Assembly: GCA_019054805.1 (NCBI GenBank)
Contig: JAHQIY010000023.1
Span: 434,001-498,000 of the forward strand
DNA from: Brachionus manjavacas
Taxonomy: Eukaryota; Rotifera; Eurotatoria; Ploima; Brachionidae
Reading direction: 5' to 3'
DNA: 64,000 bases
Part shown: piece by piece, positions 34,301-48,456 of the stretch
Layout: each line of letters begins with the position of its first letter
Numbering within the stretch: position 1 is the first letter of the stretch
The notes under the pieces: model-generated
Database searches by the model: none
Told to the model about the DNA's origin: nothing
What the model saw: the letters and a program-made list of their open reading frames with translations, nothing else
Position numbers and translations under genes: made by a program

Positions 34301-36825
34301 GAGAGAAGTGAAATTGTTTAACTATATTTTATTCAAAAGCTTTATTTTAATCTTAAGCTAACTTAATTCATTTAACGCATTTTAAAAAAATAAGACTTTC
34401 GTTTAGTATTTGGTTAAACAATTTCAAAACTTGTATGAGTGAAGAGAAATTGTCTCACTATATTTTATTCAAATTTCTAATTTTTATCTTGACATTAATT
34501 TATTAACTTAATGCATTTTCAAAAATAAAGCTTTTCAGTAGGATATGGTAAAACAATTCTACACTTGTATGAGAGAAGTGAAATTGTTTAGGTATATTAT
34601 TTTTGAAAGCTTTATTTTAATCGTAAGCTTAATTTATTAACTTAACTCATTTTCAAAAATTTAGCTTTTCGGTAGGATATGGTAAAACAATTCTACAACT
34701 TGTATGAGAGAAGTGAAATTGTTTTACTATATTTTATTCGAAAGCTTTATTTTAATCTTAAGCTAACTTAATTCATTTAACGCATTTTAAAAAAATAAGA
34801 CTTTCGTTTAGTATTTGGTTAAACAATTTCAAAACTTGTATGAGTGAAGAGAAATTGTCTCACTATATTTTATTCAAATTTCTAATTTTTATCTTGACCT
34901 TAATTTATTAACTTAACTCATTTTTAAAAGTAAAAATTTTCAGTAGGATATGGTTTTACAATTCGATACTTTGAATGATAGAAGTGATATTGCATAACTT
35001 TATGTTATTCGAAAGCTTAATTAATTTACTAAACGATTTATAAAAACAAGGCTTCCGAGTAGGATATGGTTAAACAATTTCATAACTCGTATGAGAGAAG
35101 AGAAATTGTCTCACTATATTTTATTCAAATTTCTAATTTTTATCTTGACATTAATTTATTAACTTAATGCATTTTCAAAAATAAAGCTTTTTAGTAGTAT
35201 ATGGTTAAACAATTCCATACTTTGTATGAGAGAATAGAAATTTTTTAAACTATTTTTTATTCGAAGCCTAATTTAAATCTTGAGCTTAATTAATTTACTT
35301 AACGATTTTTAAAAACAAGCTTTCGAGTAGTATATGGTTAAACAATTCCATTCTTAGTATGATAGAGGTGAAATTGTATAACTTTATGTTATTCGAAAGC
35401 TTAATTAATTTACTAAACGATTTATAAAAACAAGGCTTCCGAGTAGGATATGGTTAAACAATTTGACAACTTGTAGGAGAGAAATGAAATTGTTTAACTA
35501 TATTTTATTCAAAAGCCTAATTTTAATCTTATCCTTAACTTATTGACTTAACGATTTATAAAAACAAGGCTTACGAGTAGGAAATGGTTAAACAATTTCA
35601 TAACTTGTATGAGAGAAGAGAAATTGTCTCACTACATTTTATTCAAATTTCTAATTTTTTTTTTACCTAAATTTATTAACTTAACTCATTTTTAAAAGTA
35701 AAACTTTTCAGTAGTATATGGTTAAACAATTCCATACTTAGTATGATAGAGGTGAAATTGTATAACTTTATGTTATTCGAAAGCTTAATTAATTTACTAA
35801 ACGATTTATAAAAACAAGGCTTACGAGTAGGAAATGGTTAAACAATTTCATAACTTGTATGAGAGAAGAGAAATTGTCTCACTACATTTTATTCGAAAGC
35901 TTTATTTTAATCTTAAGCTAACTTAATTCATTTAACGCATTTTAAAAAATAAGACTTTCGTTTAGTATTTGGTTAAACAATTTCAAAACTTGTATGAGTG
36001 AAGAGAAATTGTCTCACTATATTTTATTCAAATTCTCTAATTTTTATCTTGACATTAATTTATTAACTTAATGCATTTTCAAAAAATAAAGCTTTTCAGT
36101 AGGATATGGTAAAACAATTCTACACTTGTATGAGAGAAGTGAAATTGTTTAACTTTTTTTTTTCAAGAGCCTGATTTTCATCTTAAGCCTAATTTATTAA
36201 CTTGACGATTTTTAAATACAAGGCTTGCGAGTAGTACATGGTTAAACAATTCCACAACTTGAATGAATGAAGTGAAATTGTTTTACTATATATTTTTTTT
36301 ATTCGAAAGCCTAATCTAAATCATAATTCTAATTTTATTACTTAACGCATTATCAAAAATCAAGCCTTTCAGCCGGATATGGTAAAACAATTCCCAACTT
36401 TTAATGAGAAGTGAAATTGTTTAACTATTTTCTTTTCGAAAGCCTAATTTTGATCTTAAGCTCAATTAATTAACTTAACGATTTATAAAAACAAGAATTC
36501 GAGTAGGAAATAGTTAAACATTTCTACAATTTGTTTAAGAGAAGTGAAATTGTTTAACTAATTTTTATTCGAAAAACTGAATTTTAATTCTAAAGCTAAA
36601 TTTATTAACTTAACGGATTTATAAAAACAAGGCTTTCAGTTGGATATATAAACAATTTCATTACCTGGATACGGGACATAAAATTGTTTAACTAAATTTT
36701 ATTCAAATTTCTTAATTTTATTCTAATCCTTTAATTTATTTAACTAAATGCATTTTTCAAAAAAGCTTTCAGGCAGGATATGGTAAAACAATTCCTCAAC
36801 TCATATGAGAAAAGTGATATTGTTT
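31390..36825 (+). repeat. 134-bp satellite array, forward block 1
   Basis: The tandem monomer of about 134 bp follows the pattern AAACAAGGCTT, CGAGTAGGATATGG, TTAAACAATTTCA, a short loop (ACTTGTATGAGAGAAG), TGAAATTGTTTAA, CTATATTTTATTC, AAAAGCCT, then a T-rich tail. The two inner 13-mers are reverse complements and so are AAGGCTT and AAGCCT, so each monomer can fold into a hairpin of about 80 bp. Monomers are diverged, strongly so at the left edge next to the gypsy relic. There is no coding capacity. Confidence 0.95.
35641..35654 (+). other. Unoccupied target site (paralogue of the transposon insertion site)
   Basis: The sequence ATTCAAATTTCTAA lies in a satellite segment. Its left 200-plus bases equal those before 47740 and its right ~175 bases equal those after 58950. 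It shows the target before insertion as AAATTT, with the cut between A 35647 and T 35648. Confidence 0.9.
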
Positions 36826-39800
36826 GACCATTTCATTACTCGAAAGCCTTGTTTTTATAAAACGTTAAGTTTTTAAATTAAGCTTAAGATTAAAATTAGC
36901 CTTTCGAATAAAAATATATAGTTAAATAATTTCAGTTCTCTCTGGTAGAGGTTATGAAATTGTTTAACTATTTTCCTACTCAAAAGCCTTGTTTTTATAA
37001 ATCATTTAGTCAATTAGTTAATGAAAAATATTAAATTTTAGGCTTTTGAATAAAATATAGTTAAAACAATTTCACAGTTCTCTGGTAGTGGTTATGGAAA
37101 TTGTTTAACCATATCCTCACTCGAAAGCCTTGTTTTTATAAAACGTTAAGTTTTTAAATTAAGCTTCAAGATTAAAATTAGCTCTTTCGAATAAAATATA
37201 GTTAAATAATTTCAAATTTCTGTAGAGGTTATGAAATTGTTTAACCATATCCTACTGAAAGCCTTGTTTTTATAATTCGTTTATTCAATTAGCAGTAAAA
37301 TATTAAAATTAGGCTTTTGAATAAAATATAGTTAAACAATTTCAGTTCTCTGGTAGAGGTTATGAAATTGTTTTACCATATCCTCCTAGAAAGATTTGTT
37401 TTTATAAATCGTTTAGTCAATTATTTAATGTAAAAATTAAAATTAGGCTTTTGAATAAAATAAAGTTAAACAATTTCAGTTCTCTGGTAGAGGTTATGAA
37501 ATTGTTAAACCATATCCTACTTGAAAAGAAAATCGTTATCAATTGTTAATGTAAATATTAAAATTAGGCTTTTGAATAAAATAGTTAAACACCTTCTCAG
37601 TTCTCTGTAGAGGTCATGAAATTTAGTAAATCATATCCTACTCGAAAGCCTTGTTTTATAAATCGTTTAGTCAATTATTTAATGTAAATAATAAATTAGG
37701 CTTTAATAAAATAAAGCAACACCAGTTCTGGTTGAGGTTATGAAATTGTTTAACCATATCCTACTCGAAAGCCTTGTTTTTAAAAATCGTTTGTCAATTA
37801 TTTAATGTAAATATTAAAAATTATATTTTTATAAAATACAGTTAAACAATTTAACTTCTCACTCATACAAATTGTGGGAATTAGGTTTGACCATTTCTAC
37901 TCGGGTGTCTTGTTTTTAAAAATCGTTCAGTCAATTGGTAAATGTAAATAATAAAATTAGGCTTTTGAATAAAATATAGTTAAACAATTTCAGTTCTCTC
38001 ATACAAGTTGTAGAATTGTTAAATTATTTCCTACTCGAAAGCCTTGTTTTTAAAAATCGTTCAGTCAATTAGTTAATGAAAATATTAAAATTAGGCTTTT
38101 TTATAAAATACATTTTAACAATTTCAGTTCTCTGGTAGAGGTTATGAAATTGTTTTACCATATTCTCCTCGAAAGATTTGTTTTAAAAATTGTTCAGTCA
38201 ATTGGTAAATGTAAATAATAAAATTAGGATTTTGAATAAAATATAGCTAAACAATTTCAGTTCTCTGGTAGAGGTTATGAAATTGTTTAACCATATCCTT
38301 CTCGAAAGCCTTGTTTTAATAAATCGTTCAGTCAATTAGTTAATGTAAATATTAAAATTAGGCTTTTGAATAAAATATAGCTAAACAATTTCAGTTCTCT
38401 GGTAGAGGTTATGAAATTGTTAAACCATATCCTACTCGAAAGCCTTGTTTTTATTAATCGTTTTGTCATTTATTAAATGTAAATATTAAAATTAGGCTTT
38501 TGAATAAAATAAAGTTAAACAATTTCAGTTCTCTGGTAGAGGTTATGAAATTGTTAAACCATTTTCTACTCGAAAGCCTTGTTTTTATAAATCGTTTAGT
38601 CAATTATTTAATGTAAATATTAAAATTAGGCTTTTGAATAAAATATAGTTAAACAATTTAAGTTCTATGGTAGAATGAAATTGTTTAACCATATCCTACT
38701 CGAAAGCCTTGTTTTTATAAATCGTTTAGTCAATTATTAAATTAACGCTTAAGATTAAAATTAGGCTTTTGAATAAAATAAAGTTAAACAATTTCAGTTC
38801 TCTGGTTGAGGTTATGAAATTGTTTAACCATATTCCTACTCGAAAGCCTTGTTTTTATTAATCGTTTTGTCAATTATTAAATGTAAATATTAAAATTAGG
38901 CTTTTGAATAAAATAAAGTTAAACAATTTCAGTTCTCTGGTAGAGGTTATGAAATTGTTAAACCATATCCTACTCGAAAGCCTTGTTTTTATAAATCGTT
39001 TAGTCAATTATTTAATGTAAATATTAAAATTAGGCTTTTGAATAAAATATAGTTAAACAATTTCAGTTCTCTGGTAGAGGTTATGAAATTGTTTTACCAT
39101 ATCCTACCCGAAAGCCTTGTTTTTATTAATCGTTTTGTCAATTATTAAATGTAAATATTAAAATTAGGCTTTTGAATAAAATAAAGTTAAACAATTTCAG
39201 TTCTCTGGTTGAGGTTATGAAATTGTTTAACCATATCCTACTCGAAAGCCTTGTTTTTATAAATCGTTTAGTCAATTATTTAATGTAAATATTAAAATTA
39301 GGCTTTTGAATAAAATAAAGTTAAACAATTTCAGTTCTCTGGTAGAGGTCATGAAATTGTTAAACCATATCCTACTCGAAAGCCTTGTTTTTATAAATCG
39401 TTTAGTCAATTATTTAATGTAAATATTAAAATTAGGCTTTTGAATAAAATAAAGTTAAACAATTTCAGTTCTCTGGTAGAGGTTATGAACTTGTTTTACC
39501 ATATCCTACTCGAAAGCCTTGTTTTTATAAATCGTTTAGTCAATTATTTAATGTTAATATTAAAATTAGGCTTTTGAATAAAATAAAGTTAAACAATTTC
39601 AGTTCTCTGGTAGAGGTTATGAAATTGTTTTACCATATTCTACTCGAAAGCCTTATTTTTATAAATCGTTTTGTCAATTATTTAATGTAAAAATTATAAT
39701 TAGGCTTTTGAATAAAATAAAGTTAAACAATTTCAGTTCTCTGGTAGAGGTTGTGAAATTGTTAAACCATATTCTCCTCGAAAGCCTTGTTTTTATAAAT

Positions 39801-42110
39801 CGTTTAGTCAATTATTTAATGTAAATATTAAAATTAGGCTTTTGAATAAAATAAAGTTAAACAATTTCAGTTCTCTGGTTGAGGTTATGAAATTGTTTAA
39901 CCATATCCTACTCGAAAGCCTTGTTTTTATAAATCGTTTAGTCAATTATTTAATGTAAATATTAAAATTAGGCTTTTGAATAAAATAAAGTTAAACAATT
40001 TCAGTTCTCTGGTTGAGGTTATGAAATTGTTTAAACCATATCCTACTCGAAAGCCTTGTTTTTATAAATCGTTTAGTCAATTATTAAATGTAAATATTAA
40101 AATTAGGCTTTTGAATAAAATGAAGTTAAACAATTTCAGTTCTCTGGTAGAGGTTATGAAATTGTTAAACCATATCCTACTCGAAAGCCTTGTTTTTATT
40201 AATCGTTTAGTCAATTATTAAATGTAAATATTAAAATTAGGCTTTTGAATAAAATATAGTTAAACAATTTAACTTCACTCATACAAATTATGAAATTGTT
40301 TTACCATATTCTACTCGAAAGCCTTATTTTTATAAATCGTTTAGTCAATTATTTAATGTAAAAATTAAAATTAGGCTTTTGAATAAAATAAAGTTAAACA
40401 ATTTCAGTTCTCTGGTAGAGGTTATGAAATTGTTAAACCATATCCTACTCGAAAGCCTTGTTTTTATAAATCGTTTAGTCAATTTGTTAATGTAAATATT
40501 AAAATTAGGCTTTTGAATAAAATAAAGTTAAACAATTTCAGTTCTCTGGTAGAGGTTATGAAATTGTTAAACCATATCCTACTCGAAAGCCTTGTTTTTA
40601 TAAATCGTTTAGTCAATTATTTAATGTAAATATTAAAATTAGGCTTTTGAATAAAATATAGTTAAACAATTTCAGTTCTCTGGTACAAATTGTGAAATTG
40701 TTTGACCATTTCCTACTCGAAAGCCTTGTTTTTATAAATCGTTTAGTCAATTATTTAAATGTAAATATTAAAATTAGGCTTTTGAATAAAATAAAGTTAA
40801 ACAATTTCAGTTCTCTGGTAGAGGTTATGAAATTGTTTAAACCATATCCTACTCGAAAGCCTTGTTTTTATAAATCGTTTAGTCCAATTATTTAATGTAA
40901 AATATTAAAATTAGGCTTTTGAATAAAATAAAGTTAAACAATTTCAGTTCTCTGGTAGAGGTTATGAAATTGTTAAACCATTTTCTACTCGAAAGCCTTA
41001 TTTTTATAAATCGTTTAGTCAATTATTTAAATGTAAATATTAAAATTAGGCTTTTGAATAAAATAAAGTTAAACAATTTCAGTTCTCTGGTTGAGGTTAT
41101 GAAATTGTTTAACCATATCCTACTCGAAAGCCTTGTTTTTATAAATCGTTTAGTCAATTATTTAATGTAAATATTAAAATTAGGCTTTTGAATAAAATAA
41201 AGTTAAACAATTTCAGTTCTCTGGTAGAGGTTATGAAATTGTTAAACCATTTTCTACTCGAAAGCCTTATTTTTATAAATCGTTTAGTCAATTATTTAAT
41301 GTAAATATTAAAATTAGGCTTTTGAATAAAATATAGTTAAACAATTTCAGTTCTCTGGTTGAGGTTATGAAATTGTTAAACCATTTTCTACTCGAAAGCC
41401 TTGTTTTTATAAATCGTTTAGTCAATTAGTTAATTAAAATATTAAAATTAGGCTTTTGAATAAAATATAGTTAAACAATTTCAGTTCTCTGGTAGAGGTT
41501 ATGAAATTGTTAAACCATATCCTACTCGAAAGCCTTATTTGTATAAATCGTTTATTTAATTATTTAATGTAAATATTAAAATTAGGCTTTTGAATAAAAT
41601 ATAGTTAAACATTTTCAGTTTTCTGGTAGAGGTTATGAAATTGTTTAACCATATCCTACTCGAAAGCCTTGTTTTTATAAATCGTTTAGTCAATTAGTTA
41701 ATGAAAATATTAAAATTAGGCTTTTGAATAAAATACAGTTAAACAATTTCAGTTCTCTCATACAAATTGTGGAATTGTTTGACCATTTCCTACTCGAAAG
41801 CCTTGTTTTTTAAAATCGTTCAGTCAATTATTTAATGTAAATATTAAAATTAGGCTTTTGAATAAAATATAGTTAAACAATTTCAGTTCTCTGGTAGAGG
41901 TTATGAAATTGTTAAACCATATTCTACTCGAAAGCCTTATTTTTATAAATCGTTTAGTCAATTAGTTAATGAAAATATTAAAATTAGGCTTTTGAATAAA
42001 ATATAGTTAAACAATTTCAGTTCTCTGGTAGAGGTTATGAAATTGTTAAACCATATCCTACTCGAAAGCCTTATTTGTATAAATCGTTTATTTAATTATT
42101 TAATGTAAAT
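36826..42110 (-). repeat. 134-bp satellite array, inverted block
   Basis: This is the same monomer in reverse complement (GGCTTTTGAATAAAAT, AGTTAAACAATTTCAG, GAGGTTATGAAATTG, CGAAAGCCTTGTTTTTATAAATCG), very regular at 134 bp from about 38400 to 42000 and more ragged between 36830 and 38200. Open frames seen here (for example 39976-40221 and 40919-41170, repeating KLNNFSSLVEVMKL) are translations of the repeat, not genes. Confidence 0.95.
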
Positions 42111-45100
42111 ATGTTATTCGAAAGCTTAATTAATTTACTAAACGATTTATAAAAACAAGGCTTCCGAGTAGGATATGGTTAAACAATTGTACAACTTGTA
42201 GGAGAGAAATGAAATTGTTAAACTATATTTTATTCGAAAGCCTTATTTTTATCTTGACCTTAATTTATTGACTTAACGATTTATAAAAACAAGGCTTACG
42301 AGTAGGAAATGGTTAAACAATTTCATAACTTGTATGAGAGAAGTGAAATTGTTTAACTATATTTTATTCAAAAGCCTAATTTTAATCTTATCCTTAACTT
42401 ATTGACTTAACGATTTATAAAAACAAGGCTTACGAGTAGGAAATGGTTAAACAATTTCATAACTTGTATGAGAGAAGTGAAATTGTTTAACTATATTTTA
42501 TTCGAAAGCCTTATTTTTATCTTGACCTTAATTTATTAACTTAATGCATTTTAAAAAATAAAGCTTTTTAGTAGTATATGGTTAAACAATTTCATAACTT
42601 GTATGAGAGAAGTGAAATTGTTTAACTATATTTTATTCAAAAGCCTAATTTTAATCTTATCCTTAACTTATTGACTTAACGATTTATAAAAACAAGGCTT
42701 ACGAGTAGGAAATGGTTAAACAATTTCATAACTTGTATGAGAGAAGTGAAATTGTTTAACTATATTTTATTCAAAAGCCTAATTTTAATCTTATCCTTAA
42801 CTTATTGACTTAACGATTTATAAAAACAAGGCTTACGAGTAGGAAATGGTTAAACAATTTCATAACTTGTATGAGAGAAGTGAAATTGTTTAACTATATT
42901 TTATTCGAAAGCCTTATTTTTATCTTGACCTTAATTTATTAACTTAATGCATTTTAAAAATAAAGCTTTAGTAGTATATGGTTAAAAATTCCATACTTTG
43001 TATGAGAGAATAGAAATTTTTAAACTATTTTTTATTCGAAGCCTAATTTTAAATCTTGAGCTTAATTAATTTACTTAAGGATTTTTAAAAACAAGGCTTT
43101 CGAGTAGTATATGGTTAAACAATTCCATTCTTAGTATGATAGAGGTGAAATTGTATAACTTTATGTTATTCGAAAGCTTAATTAATTTAATAAACGATTT
43201 ATAAAAACAAGGCTTCCGAGTAGGATATGGTTAAACAATTGTACAACTTGTAGGAGAGAAGTGAAATTGTTTAACTATATTTTATTCAAAAGCCTAATTT
43301 TAATCTTATCCTTAACTTATTGACTTAACGATTTATAAAAACAAGGCTTACGAGTAGGAAATGGTTAAACAATTTCATAACTTGTATGAGAGAAGTGAAA
43401 TTGTTTAACTATATTTTATTCGAAAGCCTTATTTTTATCTTGACCTTAATTTATTAACTTAATGCATTTTAAAAAATAAAGCTTTTTAGTAGTATATGGT
43501 TAAAAATTCCATACTTTGTATGAGAGAATAGAAATTTTTAAACTATTTTTTATTCGAAGCCTAATTTAAATCTTGAGCTTAATTAATTTACTTAACGATT
43601 TTTAAAAACAAGGCTATCAAGTAAGATATGGTTAAACAATTTCATAACTTGTATGAGAGAAGTGAAATTGTTTAACTATATTTTATTCGAAAGCCTTATT
43701 TTTATCTTGACCTTAATTTATTAACTTAATGCATTTTAAAAAATAAAGCTTTTTAGTAGTATATGGTTAAACAATTTCATAACTTGTATGAGAGAAGTGA
43801 AATTGTTTAACTATATTTTATTCAAAAGCCTAATTTTAATCTTATCCTTAACTTATTGACTTAACGATTTATAAAAACAAGGCTTACGAGTAGGAAATGG
43901 TTAAACAATTTCATAACTTGTAGGAGAGAAATGAAATTGTTTAACTATATTTTATTCAAAAGCCTAATTTTAATCTTATCCTTAACTTATTGACTTAACG
44001 ATTTATAAAAACAAGGCTAACGAGTAGGAAATGGTTAAACAATTTCATAACTTGTATGAGAGAAGTGAAATTGTTTAACTATATTTTATTCGAAAGCCTT
44101 ATTTTTATCTTGACCTTAATTTATTAACTTAATGCATTTTAAAAAATAAAGCTTTTTAGTAGTATATGGTTAAAAATTCCATACTTTGTATGAGAGAATA
44201 GAAATTTTTTAAACTATTTTTATTCGAAGCCTAATTTTAAATCTTGAGCTTAATTAATTTACTTAAGGATTTTTAAAAACAAGGCTTTCGAGTAGTATAT
44301 GGTTAAACAATTCCATTCTTAGTATGATAGAGGTGAAATTGTATAACTTTATGTTATTCGAAAGCTTAATTAATTTAATAAACGATTTATAAAAACAAGG
44401 CTTCCGAGTAGGATATGGTTAAACAATTGTACAACTTGTAGGAGAGAAGTGAAATTGTTTAACTATATTTTATTCAAAAGCCTAATTTTAATCTTATCCT
44501 TAACTTATTGACTTAACGATTTATAAAAACAAGGCTTACGAGTAGGAAATGGTTAAACAATTTCATAACTTGTATGAGAGAAGTGAAATTGTTTAACTAT
44601 ATTTTATTCGAAAGCCTTATTTTTATCTTGACCTTAATTTATTAACTTAATGCATTTTAAAAAATAAAGCTTTTTAGTAGTATATGGTTAAAAATTCCAT
44701 ACTTTGTATGAGAGAATAGAAATTTTTTAAACTATTTTTTATTCGAAGCCTAATTTAAATCTTGAGCTTAATTAATTTACTTAACGATTTTTAAAAACAA
44801 GGCTATCAAGTAAGATATGGTTAAACAATTTCATAACTTGTATGAGAGAAGTGAAATTGTTTAACTATATTTTATTCGAAAGCCTAATTTTTATCTTGAC
44901 CTTAATTTATTAACTTAATGCATTTTAAAAAATAAAGCTTTTTAGTAGTATATGGTTAAACAATTTCATAACTTGTATGAGAGAAGTGAAATTGTTTAAC
45001 TATATTTTATTCAAAAGCCTAATTTTAATCTTATCCTTAACTTATTGACTTAACGATTTATAAAAACAAGGCTTACGAGTAGGAAATGGTTAAACAATTT

Positions 45101-47739
45101 CATAACTTGTAGGAGAGAAATGAAATTGTTTAACTATATTTTATTCAAAAGCCTAATTTTAATCTTATCCTTAACTTATTGACTTAACGATTTATAAAAA
45201 CAAGGCTAACGAGTAGGAAATGGTTAAACAATTTCATAACTTGTATGAGAGAAGTGAAATTGTTTAACTATATTTTATTCGAAAGCCTTATTTTTATCTT
45301 GACCTTAATTTATTAACTTAATGCATTTTAAAAAATAAAGCTTTTTAGTAGTATATGGTTAAAAATTCCATACTTTGTATGAGAGAATAGAAATTTTTTA
45401 AACTATTTTTTATTCGAAGCCTAATTTTAAATCTTGAGCTTAATTAATTTACTTAAGGATTTTTAAAAACAAGGCTTTCGAGTAGTATATGGTTAAACAA
45501 TTCCATTCTTAGTATGATAGAGGTGAAATTGTATAACTTTATGTTATTCGAAAGCTTAATTAATTTAATAAACGATTTATAAAAACAAGGCTTCCGAGTA
45601 GGATATGGTTAAACAATTGTACAACTTGTAGGAGAGAAATGAAATTGTTTAACTATATTTTATTCAAAAGCCTAATTTTAATCTTATCCTTAACTTATTG
45701 ACTTAACGATTTATAAAAACAAGGCTAACGAGTAGGAAATGGTTAAACAATTTCATAACTTGTATGAGAGAAGTGAAATTGTTTAACTATATTTTATTCG
45801 AAAGCCTTATTTTTATCTTGACCTTAATTTATTAACTTAATGCATTTTAAAAAATAAAGCTTTTTAGTAGTATATGGTTAAAAATTCCATACTTTGTATG
45901 AGAGAATAGAAATTTTTTAAACTATTTTTTATTCGAAGCCTAATTTAAATCTTGAGCTTAATTAATTTACTTAACGATTTTTAAAAACAAGGCTATCAAG
46001 TAAGATATGGTTTAACAATTTCATAACTTGTTTGAGAGAAATTTGTAATTTTTTTTTTACCTAAATTTATTAACTTAACTCATTTTTAAAAGTAAAACTA
46101 TTCAGTAGTATATGGTTAAACAATTCCATACTTAGTATGATAGAGGTGAAATTGGATAACTTTATGTAATTCGAAAGCTTAATTAATTTACTAAACGATT
46201 TATAAAAACAAGGCTTCCGAGTAGGATATGGTTAAACAATTGTACAACTTGTAGGAGAGAAATGAAATTGTTTAGGTATATTTTATTTGAAAGCTTTGTT
46301 TTAATCGTAAGCTTAATTAATTAACTTAACGCTTTTTAAAAAAATAAGACTTTCGTTTAGTATTTGGTTAAACAATTTCAAAACTTGTATGAGTGAAGAG
46401 AAATTGTCTCACTATATTTTATTCAAAAGACTCATTTTTATCTTGACCTCAAATTATCAACTTGACGATTTTTAAATACAAGGCTTTCGGGTATTACATG
46501 GTTAAACAATTCCACAACTTGTATGAGAGAAGTGAAATTGTTTAGGTATATTTTATTTGAAAGCTTTATTTTAATCGTAAGCAAAATATATTTACTTAAC
46601 GATTAATAAAAACAAGGCTTTCAAGGAGGATATGGTTAAACAATTTCATAACTTGTATGAGAGAAGAGAAATTGTCTCATCATATTTTTTTCAAATTTCT
46701 AATTTTTATCTTGACCCAAATTTATTAACTTAACTCATTTTCAAAAATTTAGCTTTTCAGTAGGATATGGTTAAACAATTTCACACTTTGTATGAGATAA
46801 GTGAAATTGTTTTATAACTATATTTTATTCCAAAGCTCAATTTTTATTTTGACCTTAATTTATTAACTTGACGATTTTTAAATACAAAGCACTCGAGTAG
46901 TACATGGTTAAACAATTCCACAACTTGTATGAGAGAAGTGAAATTGTTTAGGTATATTATTTTTGAAAGCTTTATTTTAATCGTAAGCTTAATTTATTAA
47001 CTTAACTCATTTTCAAAAATTTAGCTTTTCGGTAGGATATGGTAAAACAATTCTACAACTTGTATGAGAGAAGTGAAATTGTTTTACTATATTTTATTCG
47101 AAAGCTTTATTTTAATCTTAAGCTAACTTAATTCATTTAACGCATTTTAAAAAAATAAGACTTTCGTTTAGTATTTGGTTAAACAATTTCAAAACTTGTA
47201 TGAGTGAAGAGAAATTGTCTCACTATATTTTATTCAAATTTCTAATTTTTATCTTGACCTTAATTTATTAACTTAACTCATTTTTAAAAGTAAAAATTTT
47301 CAGTAGGATATGGTTTTACAATTCGATACTTTGAATGATAGAAGTGATATTGCATAACTTTATGTTATTCGAAAGCTTAATTAATTTACTAAACGATTTA
47401 TAAAAACAAGGCTTTCGAGTAGTATATGGTTAAACAATTCCATTCTTAGTATGATAGAGGTGAAATTGTATAACTTTATGTTATTCGAAAGCTTAATTAA
47501 TTTACTAAACGATTTATAAAAACAAGGCTTCCGAGTAGGATATGGTTAAACAATTTGACAACTTGTAGGAGAGAAATGAAATTGTTTAACTATATTTTAT
47601 TCAAAAGCCTAATTTTAATCTTATCCTTAACTTATTGACTTAACGATTTATAAAAACAAGGCTTACGAGTAGGAAATGGTTAAACAATTTCATAACTTGT
47701 ATGAGAGAAGAGAAATTGTCTCACTACATTTTATTCAAA
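42111..47739 (+). repeat. 134-bp satellite array, forward block 2 with higher-order repeat
   Basis: Forward monomers resume. Between about 42115 and 46000 groups of monomers repeat as a higher-order unit of about 1.19 kb. The marker CCATTCTTAGTATGATAGAGG recurs near 43124, 44313 and 45503. The block ends at AAA 47737-47739, where the transposon begins. Confidence 0.95.
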
Positions 47740-48140
47740 GAACAATACACTGTTTCCATTGAAATTTTGCCCTTTTATATTTTATTTAAAAAAAGAGGGT
47801 TCAACTTAATTTTTATATCAAAATAAAGGTTTTTTACTCATCTTTCGGCAAAATTATCTAATTTTTTAGATTTCCAAAAAAATGTCAATTTTGGCAAGAT
47901 GAAAATCTACATTTTTTCATAATAAACTTTACAATTTTACTTGCAAGCAGTCGTTGTTTCTTTTTTCTTGGTGAAAAAGAATAATTCTCTATTAAGGATT
48001 TATTTTGCTTAGAATTGAATTAAATAACAATTTAAAAATAATAAAAAATATCTTTTGATAAAAGTTAGATAATTTTTAAATAAAAATTCAGATTAAAGAT
48101 GCAGAAAACTTAATGAACCTTATTAAATACTTAAAATCTT
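47740..48140 (+). repeat. Left terminal inverted repeat (401 bp)
   Basis: It runs from GAACAATACACTG to ACTTAAAATCTT and is the reverse complement of 58549-58950 with only a few differences (for example TTAGATAATTT against TTATGTAATTT). There is no coding frame in it. Confidence 0.9.
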
Positions 48141-48456
48141 CAAGAATACAACGAAAATTTTAGCGTTTGAGAGTTATTTTTCTAAAGATTTAAGTTGTAA
48201 TTTTTATTTCATTTAACAAAAAATAATTTTAGTTACAAAAAGTTTTTAAATAAGATTACATAAATATCTATTTAAAAAAGAGGATAATTTTTGAGTCATC
48301 TTCTTCGTATTTTTCAATAATCAAATTTTTTCCAATTGAAAATAGAGCATTACATATTAAATTGGACATAGCATATTTTTTAAAAATTGCACATAAATTA
48401 ATTTATATATAAATTCATTTTAAAAATTTTAGACAAAGTTTAACTGAAGCTAAAAA

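Noticed and set aside
39976-41170. Repeated open frames with KLNNFSSLVEVMKL, looking like a repeat protein
   Set aside because: They are translations of the 134-bp satellite; the period is not a multiple of three and frames open and close with run-length changes.
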